DNA of 64,000 nt from Wyeomyia smithii (taxonomy: Eukaryota > Arthropoda > Insecta > Diptera > Culicidae): assembly GCF_029784165.1 (NCBI RefSeq), contig NC_073696.1, forward strand, positions 155,895,220-155,959,219, given 5' to 3'. A program made the translations under genes and the position numbers. The notes under the pieces are model-generated. The model was not told the origin of the DNA. It searched no databases and was given only the letters and a program-made list of their open reading frames with translations. Position 1 is the stretch's first letter; every line of letters starts with the position of its first letter. Shown here in pieces: positions 1-9,128 of this stretch.

Positions 1-1405
1 CTGGACGGAGGACCCTCTGCTTCATCCCTAATCCTACGTTCTCCACAAGGAAATGACGAAAGTCAAATGGACTTTCTTCCCAGCCAAGAGACAAGGCCCA
101 AAGACGAAGGGAAACCCGAATCATCGGCACCCCTTGTCAAGCGACTTTCAAACGCGTAAAGGCGACGACTGAGCAAAAATCTCGCCGGTCTTTCGTACGA
201 AGAAGCCAGGAAGCTGGCTATTCTTAAGACAGAGCAGCTAGCTCAAACAAACCAAGTCGCCGTCAAGCGTCAGCGCCGGACGACTTGGTGTCCCCAGACT
301 CCAGTACTAAGTGTCCACAGCCTTAAAAACTGCAGAAAGGGACTGGATTGGGGTCATCGGGTACGAAGCCGCTCCCGACGGCCACATTTAGGGACATGGC
401 GGGAGTTTTAAGCCTTGCGGTTACTCCTACCACCCACCCCTGCTTCCTACTCTCAACGGACCAGCTTCAGACTGTCCGGACCTCCATCCTCGATCACATC
501 GCTGACCAGGAAAATCCAATCACCAAGCCCAAGATCAACGGTTGCCAGACACAGTGCAGTGGTTGGAAAGGGAGGTACCTTTCTTCGTACCGTGGGAGGG
601 GGCACAGCTTCCTGTATACCACATGAAGGATCTGCCGAAGGCCAGACGCTATGTCGGTTACTTCGCGGACAGTGCGAACTCTCCGGACGAGAAGATCCTT
701 CGTTCACTCCAGAATCAGAACGACCATCTCTCTACCAAAATGTGGCGCAAATTGGTAAAGACCTTGGTCGAACTAGTTCTGGATATTGACGAAGAATCGG
801 CCAAACACATCGAAAGTGGAAACCATGAACTGCACTACCGTCTCGGCAAAGCACGCATCCGAAGGGTTAGCGGAAGGCCGAACGTCACAGGCAGGAAAGA
901 CTCCGTTGCAATGTCAGGGAAGGTACGTGCGGGTAACTCCTCCGGGAGTACCCTGCCACCACCCAGGCAATGCAATCCTGCGAATAGGCTAAAGGTTCGC
1001 GTGGGAAACTCCTCCCGGAGTCCCCCACAACCACCCGAGCATAACCCTGCGGCTGGGAAGGTACGCACAGGATGCTCCCTCGGGAGTGTCCTGTCACCAC
1101 CCAAACAACGCAATCCCGCGGCTGCTCGAACGGTTCCGCTGAAGACTCGCAAGAGTGTGGAGCATCAACCACCCAACAGTCGCGCCCCCCGGAGTCAAAA
1201 ACCGCCACAGAGTGTGGGACGACCTTCTGTCGCCAATCGGCTGCTGCAACCGAAGCCAAACAGTGAGGAGGAGCAACTTGCATCAACCAGCCTAACCGCT
1301 GTTGGTAGCCGTCAGTCAATATCCGGATCATCAGTACGTCTTGAACTGTCCTACAGATCAGACGTGTTTTCGGATGCTTGTGGACTGGTCTTTGACTGCC
1401 TATAG
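1..1405 (+). pseudogene. Broken ORF1 with DUF4780-type domain (non-LTR retrotransposon)
   Basis: Three frames together make one protein. Frame 1 runs from base 1 to a TAA at 157-159 and then continues (KNLAGLSYEEARKLAI). Frame 3 is readable from about 348 (MGSSGTKPLPTATFRDM). Frame 2 is readable from about 542 to the stop at 1405. The frame-2 part has WEGAQLPVYHMKDLPKARR, a stretch on bivalent numbered pairs ILRSLQNQN, and VLDIDEESAKHIE...LHYRLGKARIR, which match the layout I know for DUF4780, a domain found in ORF1 of insect non-LTR elements. The C-terminal third is Pro/Ser/Arg-rich and repeated. At least one stop and two frameshifts make it non-functional. The 5' end lies outside the window. 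It may be ORF1 of the LOA-like element whose ORF2 resumes at 4915; that link is inferred from order and strand only. Confidence 0.6.
919..1128 (+). repeat. Three imperfect tandem repeats of about 66-72 bp inside ORF1
   Basis: The translated units begin KVRAGNSSGSTLPPP, KVRVGNSSRSPPQPP and KVRTGCSLGSVLSPP and end near NPA(N/A). Each is 22-24 residues, so the array stays in frame and probably arose by in-frame duplication. Confidence 0.7.
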
Positions 1406-1490
1406 CTTCAAAGTTTGTGTTTTGTCAATGTGTCTTTCAAAGACCACCTGAAAGTTATTTCCCATCAGTCTTTCTCAAGACTACCTACTT

Positions 1491-2085
1491 TTGAATTTAA
1501 CATTTGTTTTAACTTTTTTCGTATCACCTGAAATGGCAGGACGAAAAATGAAAGCACGCATCGCTGCAGGGAGGAAAAGAGAGGCATCTCTTTCTGACAC
1601 TTCGAGTGTCTGTAGTGACAATCCTTTTGATATTTTGCCTGAGCAAGAAGCTGGTGAAATGGAAGTAATTAGTAATGAAACTATACAAAATGAAAAATCT
1701 TTAAAAAAGGAGAAAGTTCCACCTATTGTGGTAACTATTTCTTCTGAATTCAATATTTTCAAAAAGGAACTTTCAACGTTTGTTTCTGACGTTAAATTTA
1801 CCTATCAAATTGGTCGTAGAGGCGAATGCCGCTTATTGGCCGACTCTATTAAGGGTCGTAATCGTCTAATTCAGTGTTTAACTGAAAAGATGTAGAATTT
1901 TTTTACATATGACACTAAGAGCGCCAAGCCGTTCAAGGTCGTATTGAAAGGTCTCACCAACAATCAAACCGTTGATGAGATCAAACTTACTTTAACAGAA
2001 TTACTTGGCATAGCCCCTACCCAAGTAATTTTAATGAAACAAAAATCACGAGGCGGAAACAGTCAGCGAACTGGAATTTCCCTTG
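1491..2085 (+). pseudogene. Jockey-type ORF1 remnant with PRE_C2HC-like region
   Basis: One reading frame begins upstream of MAGRKMKARIAAGRKREA (ATG at 1532) and runs to TAG at 1893-1895. It then continues in the same frame with SAKPFKVVLKGLTNNQT, which resembles the PRE_C2HC region that precedes zinc knuckles in Jockey Gag-like proteins. The expected zinc knuckles are missing: after about 2085 the frame passes straight into endonuclease sequence, so a deletion has removed the C-terminal end of ORF1 and the N-terminal end of ORF2. In an intact element this protein binds RNA and forms RNP particles. Confidence 0.6.
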
Positions 2086-4705
2086 TTAATAATGTATTTC
2101 ATTTTAGCCGCAGTGAGGTTTTTAATTTTTTAACAGTAAATAATGTGCATATTGCAATTATTACTGAAACATTTTTGAAACCTAACATAATATTAAAATA
2201 TGAAACCAATTACGTGGTTCATAGATATGATAGGATTCAGGGTTCCGGCGGTGGAGTTGCCATTGTTATTCATCGCCGAATCAAACATCGTGCTCTTCCC
2301 CATCTTGAGACGAAAGTTATTGAAACTTTGGGAATTGAAGTTCAAACTGAACTTGAAATTTTATTTATCACCACAGCATATTTACCATTTCAATGCACAC
2401 GCGAGCACAAAAATTATTTTAAAGGTGATTTACAAAAACTCACCAGAAATCGTTCGAAATTTTTTATAATCGGTGATTTTAACGCTAAACATCGTTCATG
2501 GAATAATTCTTAAAGTAATTCCAATGGCAAAATTTTATTCAATGATTGTTCTTCAGGATACTATCCTATTTTGTCTCCGAATAGTCCTACATGCTTTTCT
2601 TCTGTAATAAACCCATCAAGAATTAATTTGGTGCTAACAGATCAAAGTCATGTATGCAGTGATTTGATCACCCATGCTGACTTTGATTCTGACCACCTTT
2701 CAATAACTTTTTCTTTATCACATGAATCAGTTTTAAACCCTATGAGCTCTGTTTTTTATTATAACAAGGCTAATTGGGAAAGATACAAACCTCATATTGA
2801 GAGAAATTTCAATAATGAGCTTGGTTTGCAAAACGAAGTGAATATTGATTCCGCTTTGGAAGCATTAAAATGTGCAATTGTTGATGCCAGGAATTATTCT
2901 GTTCCAAAGGCTCAAGTGAAATATGATTCATTAATAATTGACGAAAACCTTCAACTTCTAATTCGTTTGAAAAATGTCCGCAGACGTCAATATCAACGTT
3001 CTCGTGCCCCTGTTTTTAAAACTATTTATAAAGATTTACAGAAAGAGATTTAACATAGATTTACTCTTCTGAGAAATCAAAATTTTGAGACTAAAGTTGA
3101 AAAATTGAAACTATATTCAAAACCCTCTTGGAAGCTGTCGAAGATTCTTAAGGACCTTCAAAGCCTATTCCAGTTTTAAAAGATGGTGAACGTTTTCTTG
3201 TATCCAATGAACAAAAGGCTCAAAGACTTGCTCAGCAGTTTGAGAGTGTTCATAACTCAAATTTGAATTTTGTGAGTCCAATTGAAAATGAAGTCACACA
3301 TCAATTTGATTTCTTCCCAGAATTTTTTACCTGCAGAAATAATAGAAACTAACTTGAATGAGATTAAATCAATTATTAAAAATTTCAAAAATATGAAAGC
3401 ACCTGGTGACGATGGAATCTTTAATATACTAATTAAACATCTCCCTGAGTGCACAATGGAGTTTTTAGTGAAAATTTCCAATTGCTGCTTCAAAATTGCA
3501 TATATCCCAAATTATGGAAAAATGCAAAAATTACTCCAATTTTAAAACCGGATAAGAATCCAGCTGAAGTTTCAAGTTATCGACCAACCAGTTTGCTTTC
3601 TACGATAAGTAAACTGTTTGAGAGAATTATTCTTACCAGAATGATGTTACACATCAACGAAAATTCAATTTTTGCAGATGAACAGTTTGGATTTCGCCAT
3701 GGGCATTCCACTACTCATCAATTGCTCAGAGTTACTAATAAGATACGAGCTAATAAATCTGAAGGTTATTCCACTGGAGCTGCTCTTTTAGACATAGAAA
3801 AAGCATTCGACAGTGTTTGGCATAAAGATTTGATTGCGGAATTGCAAACTTTTAATTTTCCAATTTTCCTAATCAAAATTTTTAAAAATTATCTGACTGA
3901 TCGAACTCTGCAGGTTGTCTATCCGAATTCAAAATTCAATCGATTTCCTGCCAGAGCAGGTGAACCTCAAGGTTCAGTCTTGGGTTCAGTCCTGTACAAC
4001 ATATTCACTTCAGATCTTCCTGATTTGCCTCCAGGATGCACAAAGTCATTGTTCTGCGATGACACAAGCATTTTCGTAAAAGGAAAAAGTCTTCGTGTCA
4101 TATGCAGTCGATTGCAGAAAAGTTTAGATATTTTTTCTTCCTACTTGCAAAAGTTGAAAATCTCCCCCGATGCTTCTAAAACTCAAATGATAATTTTTCC
4201 GCATGAGACTAGGGCTTCTTTCCTCAAGCCAAACAATAATCACGTTGTCAAGATGAATGGGGTTATTTTAAGTTGGTCTGACAAGGTTAAGTACTTGGGA
4301 CTAATTTACGATAAAAAACTTATTTTCAAAGAGCACATTGAGAGTATACAAACCAAGTGCATCAAATATACGAGATGTTTGTATCCTCTCATCAACAGGA
4401 ATTCTAAACTTTGTTTGAAGAACAAACTTTTGATTTACAAACAAATTTTTAGACCAGCAATGCTTTATGCTTTATGACCGATCTGATCAAGTTGCTGTTC
4501 AACAAGGAAGAAAACGCTCCTAAGGATTCAGAATAAAATTCTGAAAATGATTTTGAAGCGTCCTCCTTGGTTTGGTACACTCGAATTACATAGACTTACT
4601 GGTGTTGAACCATTAGAAGCTATGTCAAACAAAATTATGAACAATTTTCGACAAAAATCGTTGCAATCCTCAATTGCTACGATAAGCTCTCTTTATAGTC
4701 AATAA
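2086..4705 (+). pseudogene. Jockey-type ORF2 (AP endonuclease and reverse transcriptase), broken
   Basis: The endonuclease part (2086-2720) keeps IITETFLKPN, GSGGGVAIVIHRR, IIGDFNAKHRSWNN and DFDSDHLSI, but lacks the first catalytic block. In-frame stops lie at 2511-2513 (TAA) and 3051-3053 (TAA). The linker at 3054-3280 is frameshifted. RT follows at about 3280-4477 with APGDDGI, SSYRPTSLLSTISKLFERI, the motif A aspartate in LDIEKAFDSVWH, and GEPQGSVLGSVLYNIF. The catalytic box reads FCDDT, so both aspartates remain although the usual Ala is Cys. A further shift at about 4475 leads to the last segment, which ends ISSLYSQ-stop at 4705. Such a protein would nick target DNA and copy the element RNA; this copy cannot encode it intact. 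Confidence 0.75.
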
Positions 4706-4773
4706 GTTAGCAATTAAGTTAGTTATAAATTTACTTCCCCCTTTCTGACAAGTGAGTTTAAATCCCTACGAAC

Positions 4774-5244
4774 GATTAGTCCTAATTGCGAATCCTAACA
4801 ATTAAAATTACAAATTTTTAACAGTGTTGAGAAGTTACCATTTGTGATTGAACACACATACTCATTACTTACTAATATTTATCATAAATACTTAAGAAAA
4901 TATAGAGGCTAACCCTCTGAAACTAGAGCTGTTCAGAAATCCTCATAATACAGATTGGGAATCCTTTAAGAAACACCTGATTGATTCACGAGCTTTCAGA
5001 TACAGCAACATTCGAAATTCAGTTGACCTTAATTCGGCAGCAAATGATCTACAAAACAGAATCATGGATGCTTCTAATGCAATCTGTCCTCTAACACAGC
5101 GGTCAGTAAGCCGTGACGTACCCTGGTGGAATGATCAACTCAGTGACCTTTGTCGGGAAACTAGGCAGTTGTTCAACAGGGCAAAAGTCACATCTAACTT
5201 GGACGACTACAGAGCGTCACTCACTAAGTACAACGTCGAGCTAC
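4774..5244 (+). repeat. Left arm of a 470-bp inverted duplication
   Basis: This segment is almost identical to the reverse complement of 7134-7605. It spans the junction between the Juan-like 3' UTR and the LOA-like coding region, so the junction is older than the duplication. Confidence 0.9.
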
Positions 5245-6754
5245 GCAAGGTCAAACGGAAATCCAAAGTTAGTTTCTGTGAAAGAATCCAAACTCTGCCG
5301 GAGGCTACGCGGCTCCAAAAGGCGATGTCCAAAGACCATACTAACGGTTTAGGACAAGTAAGGAAAGAGGATGGATGCCTCACTGTCACTACCAAGGAAA
5401 CGTTGGAGGTTCTAATGAACACCGACTTTCCCGGATCGACAGAGACCGAAGAACTGAATAGTGATGGGTCGCGGCGGAACAATTCGAGACATATGGCGTC
5501 TCGGAAGTCCATCCTGCTGGCCCGCCGACTGTTCACGGAAGCTTGAATAGGTTTGGCTCTAAGCTCACTCGACCCAAGAAGTCTCCAGGTCCAGACGGCA
5601 TACTACCCATCTTTCTACAAAGATTGGCCGCAGCTATCATGTCCGAACTCATAAACCTCTTCAGAGCCAGCTTTATCCTAGGCCACATTCCGGATAACTG
5701 GCTGAAGGTGAAGGTAGTGCTTATCCCCAAAGATGGAATAAAGGATAAAATCCTACCTTAGACTTTCAGACCCATAAATCAGACTTCATCACTTCTCAGG
5801 TTGATGGAGAAAATAATGGATAAATATATTCGTGATGAGTTTCTTAAAGACTCCCCGCTGAATAGGAACCAACATGCCTATCAAAGCGGCAAGTCAACAG
5901 AAACTGCACTTCACAGCTTAGTGACGTTGATTGAAAAGTCCCTGAGTTATCAGGAGACGGCGTTATGTGCATTTCTTGATATTGAACCTCCCTATCAGAA
6001 TTTGTGCTCTCTGGTGAACCTTGAAACGATAAACTTACGACACAAGATAAACGACATCGTTTTTTCACGATCAGTTTATCCGGACGCACTGACAGCCAAC
6101 TTCTTATTGAAAGATTAATTTTTAACAACAGTCAAGTCACGCTTTGACAACGTAGAACGTTCGACCCTCCTTTCCGATCCAGGAATTATTCGCCGAACGA
6201 GCCAACTACTCGATTTATGAATACCTTCAACACACTGCAGCAGATCATCAGTATTGACATGAGTACATCAGTGTTTAAACATAAGCTTAGTTTATACTTT
6301 AAAGAACAACTATATTAGTGTTTTTTTTTTTCATTGTTTGACAAGTATTTTACCAATCTTATATTTATATTTTTGTATGTAACTAACGTGTATAAGTGCA
6401 ATGTAATATTTATTTTAAGTATGGGAAACGCATCAATTAATACGGCTCTCTCCGATAAGGGAATCGACCACACTTCAAGGAGCTGGATACATGCAATGCT
6501 CTCTAGCAGAGTGATCACAGCAACCTTGGGAGACTCGTCTGTAACAATGTCAGTGATCAAGGGATGCCCGCAAGGAGGATTTCTCTCGCCCTTGTTATGA
6601 TCACTAGTTGTCGACGCACTTCTCAATAAGCTTTCACAGCTCGGATACGAGGTCATTGGATACGCTGATGACATCGTCCTCATCGTCAGTGGTAAAGACG
6701 ACGCAACTCTGTCGAGCTGAATGCAAGCGGCTCTGAATGCCACCACGTTATGGA
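4915..6754 (+). mobile_element. LOA-clade (Lian-like) ORF2 fragment, interrupted
   Basis: The reading LLRNPHNTDWESFKKHL, DVPWWNDQLSDLCRETRQLF, NRAKVTSNLDDYRASL is a hallmark of the LOA/Lian linker between endonuclease and RT. RT follows: KSPGPDGILPIFLQRL (5580), PINQTSSLLRLMEKIMD, NRNQHAYQSGKSTETAL and ALCAFLDIE. It is cut at about 5988 by another LINE end and resumes at about 6426 with NASINTALSDKGIDHTSRSW, IKGCPQGGFLSPLL, a TGA at 6598-6600, and GYADDIVLIV. A frameshift near 5545 and a TAG at 5759-5761 also break it. The endonuclease, the C-terminal thumb and any RNase H are absent. This would be a target-primed reverse transcriptase if intact. Confidence 0.75.
5988..6425 (+). mobile_element. 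3' end of a CR1/Jockey-type LINE inserted in the LOA-like RT
   Basis: The LOA protein stops after FLDIE, just before its catalytic GAFD block, and resumes 440 bp later with NASINTALSDKG. The inserted DNA reads SLVNLETINLRHKINDIVFSR, then LTANFLLKRL... and ends VFKHKLSLYFKEQLY-stop at about 6318. This is the usual C-terminal pattern of CR1/Jockey-type RT proteins. About 100 bp of T-rich 3' UTR follows. About 12-15 bp of LOA sequence seem lost at the site. Confidence 0.6.
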
Positions 6755-6799
6755 CGGATTTACTCCCAAATCGTCTCAAGGATTGGCAGCACCCTCTCC

Positions 6800-7728
6800 G
6801 AATTGTTTGAAACTTTTTGGGTGTTAAGATATCACCTAATTAAGCATCTCTGTATACTTACTTTTTCCAAAATTAGTCAAGACTGTCATCTGAAGAGGGC
6901 GAAACATTTTTTGCCGATTTTTTGTAAATCAATATAATTCAAAAACGGTAAATTCTACAAAAAAGTGTTCTATAATCGACTTTTAGGAAATTGTCTGAAT
7001 TTTCATAAAAAATATATGGAAGAAATTATATATCAAGTCATACACTGAAAAAAATGCAATTTAAACACAGAATATCGATTTAAAAAAAATGGTCATCTCC
7101 GAATTGGCTAAAATTTTTCGGAGATAAAATTAGCTCGACGTTGTACTTAGTGAGTGACGCTCTGTAGTCGTCCAAGCTAGATGTGACTTTTGCCCTGTTG
7201 AACAACTGCCTAGTTTCCCGACAAAGGTCACTGAGTTGATCATTCCACCAGGGTACGTCACGGCATACTGACCGCTGTGTTAGAGGACAGATTGCATTAG
7301 AAGCATCCATGATTCTGTTTTGTAGATCATTTGCTGCCGAATTAAGGTCAACTGAATTTCGAATGTTGCTGTATCTGAAAGCTCGTGAATCAATCAGGTG
7401 TTCCTTAAAGGATTCCCAATCTGTATTCTGAGGATTTCTGAACAGCTCTAGTTCAGAGGGTTAGCCTCTATATTTTCTTAAGTATTTATGATAAATATTA
7501 GTAAGTAATGAGTATGTGTGTCCAATCACAAATGGTAACTTCTCAACACTGTTAAAAATTTGTAATTTTAATTGTTAGGATTCGCAATTAGGACTTATCG
7601 TTTTAGTAAATTTTTGAAAGACAACGTTGTTGGCTACATTTCGTTCATACATCGCAACTTGAGCATATTTAAGGAAAAAAAGTTATTCTCGGAAATAAAA
7701 AATTAAAATGCAAACTAAAACTAAGGTA
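6800..7728 (-). repeat. RepB copy 1, interrupted by the inverted duplication
   Basis: Positions about 6870-7133 plus 7606-7728 match the reverse complement of 25297-25672 with good identity. The two halves are separated only by the 470-bp inverted arm at 7134-7605. The outer left limit (6755-6870) is unclear. No ORF of note was seen; the sequence is very AT-rich. Confidence 0.75.
7134..7605 (-). repeat. Right arm of the inverted duplication, inserted in RepB
   Basis: This is a reverse-complement copy of 4774-5244. On the minus strand it encodes the same LOA linker (MDASNAICPLTQRSV...VPWWNDQLSDLCRETR). It splits RepB exactly where the other RepB copy (25.4 kb) is continuous, so it is a secondary insertion. 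Confidence 0.88.
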
Positions 7729-7752
7729 CAGTCCCTCCACAGTTATGGGTCA

Positions 7753-8601
7753 GCTACAATTGGTGAATTTCCTTTCATGTGGAAAAAATCATTTCTCATC
7801 CCGATCTTTAAGTCAGGTAAACGCTCTGATATTAAAAATTATCGCGGCATAGCAATCATCTCTTGTATTCCGAAACTATTTGAATCAATCGTTAATAAAC
7901 GAATTTTCGAACAGGTGAAAAATAGTATTACAATCACCAACATGGTTTTTTTCAAAGGAAGGTCCACAGCTACTAATCTATTAGAATTCGTTAATTTCAC
8001 ACTCGCTGCAATGGATAGAGGTAATTACGTTGAAACATTATATACCGATTATAGTAAAGCTTTCGATAGAGTCGATATAACATTGCTGATTTTCAAACTA
8101 AAACGCATTGGAATAGATAACCAACTCGTGAAATGGCTTGAATCTTATTTGACGAACAGAACACAATTTGTCCGTTTCAAAGGCCATCTCTCTGATCCAG
8201 TGAAGGTCACATCTGGAGTTCCGCAAGGATCACATTTAGGACCCTTACTATTTATTTTGTTCGTTAATGATGTAACCTTTTTACTTAACCAGATCAAAAT
8301 TTTAATCTATGCCGACGATATGAAATTGTATATGGAGAATAAAAACCAGTCTGACCTCGAATTGTTTCAGTTGCAGATTAATACCTTCTATACTTGGTGT
8401 CTGAAAAGCTTACTTGATTTAAATATTAATAAATGTAATGTCATATCATATACAAGAAAACTTTCAACGCAAACTATGAACTATTACATAGGCCAACAAC
8501 TTGTAGAGAGATGTACTAAAATGAGAGACTTAGGAGTGATCCTTGATTCGAAACTCACTTTCGTGATTAATTATAACACAATAATCAACAAAGCCAACAG
8601 T
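7753..8601 (+). pseudogene. CR1-like reverse transcriptase, first part (copy B)
   Basis: The open frame covers most of RT: FMWKKSFLIPIFKSGKRSD, NYRGIAIISCIPKLFESIV, FKGRSTATNLLEFV, motif A in LYTDYSKAFDRVD, SGVPQGSHLGPLLFILFVND, and the catalytic box LIYADDMKLYME. It ends in KMRDLGVILDSKLTF...NKAN, where copy C interrupts it. No stop is seen in this part, but the endonuclease and the start are missing through 5' truncation, which is usual for LINE insertion. It is about 60-70% identical by eye to copy N. Confidence 0.8.
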
Positions 8602-8603
8602 CA

Positions 8604-9128
8604 TCGACCCAGCCGATTTATCCGATGCGATCTGTGCGTAGCCGAAGGCTGTATCAAAAGTCTGAAATTGTGGAATGTCGCCATTCTGATCTAATGTGTG
8701 GAACTGGAAATTCGCTGTCGCCTTCGGATGGAACATTCACCGTACCACCTCCTAGTCAAAAATTATGGATCTACTTGTCCCGTATCTCTCGTGACGTCAC
8801 TGCTGAACAAGTTTGCGAGTTGGCAAAGCAAAGATTGGGCACAAATGACGTTGAATCTGTTAGGCTGGTAGCCAAGGGAAAGGATATCAAATCGCTGTCA
8901 TTCATTTCATTTAAAGTTGGAATTAGTGCTGACCTAAAATCTAAGGCACTTTCGACTTCAACGTGGCCTAGAGGAATGTTGTTCCGCGAGTTTAGAGACA
9001 ATAATGCTGGTGAAAATTTTTGGAATCCTATTCGCTTACTGAATGCAGACCCTCAACAATCTTCAATAATGGATCCGATGTCAACTCACTCCCTAGGACC
9101 CCAGGACGAAGTAGTAATGACGGAATAA
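8604..9128 (+). pseudogene. CR1-like ORF1, C-terminal part (copy C)
   Basis: The open frame enters at the insertion junction, so the N-terminal finger is lost by 5' truncation. It contains STQPIYPMRSVRSRR and QKLWIYLSRISRDVTAEQV...ESVRLVAKGKDIKSLSFIS FKVG, which align with the ORF1 of copy H (FWLYLSGLNPKVTDSDV...IRLVQKGIDTSNYSYIS). The part resembles an RNA-binding RRM-like fold used by LINE ORF1 proteins (inference). It ends LFREFRDNN...VVMTE with TAA at 9126-9128 and overlaps the ORF2 start by about 109 bp. Confidence 0.6.

Larger units (their letters stand above)
1411..4914 (+). mobile_element. Jockey-clade (Juan/JAM-like) non-LTR retrotransposon, defective
   Basis: The order is ORF1 remnant, endonuclease, reverse transcriptase and 3' UTR, with no RNase H. 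The RT block (FGFRHGHSTTHQLLR, LLDIEKAFDSVWH) and the C-terminal LTGVEPLEAMSNKIMNNFRQ are typical of mosquito Juan-type Jockey elements as I know them. The coding end is TAA at 4703-4705, followed by about 200 bp of 3' UTR ending near TTAAGAAAATATAG. Both outer limits are estimates: the left lies between 1406 and 1490, the right where LOA-like coding begins. It sits between a DUF4780 ORF1 and an LOA-like ORF2, so it may have inserted into that element. Confidence 0.7.

Noticed and set aside
835..1331. Minus-strand ORFs of 105 and 148 codons opposite the DUF4780 ORF
   Set aside because: They are antisense shadows of a GC-rich, repeated coding region; the plus-strand frame carries the recognisable domain.
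4774..7605. Reading the inverted pair as terminal inverted repeats of a DNA transposon
   Set aside because: The arms contain LINE 3' UTR and LOA coding DNA, start at no recognisable terminus, and the DNA between them is LOA, another LINE and RepB.
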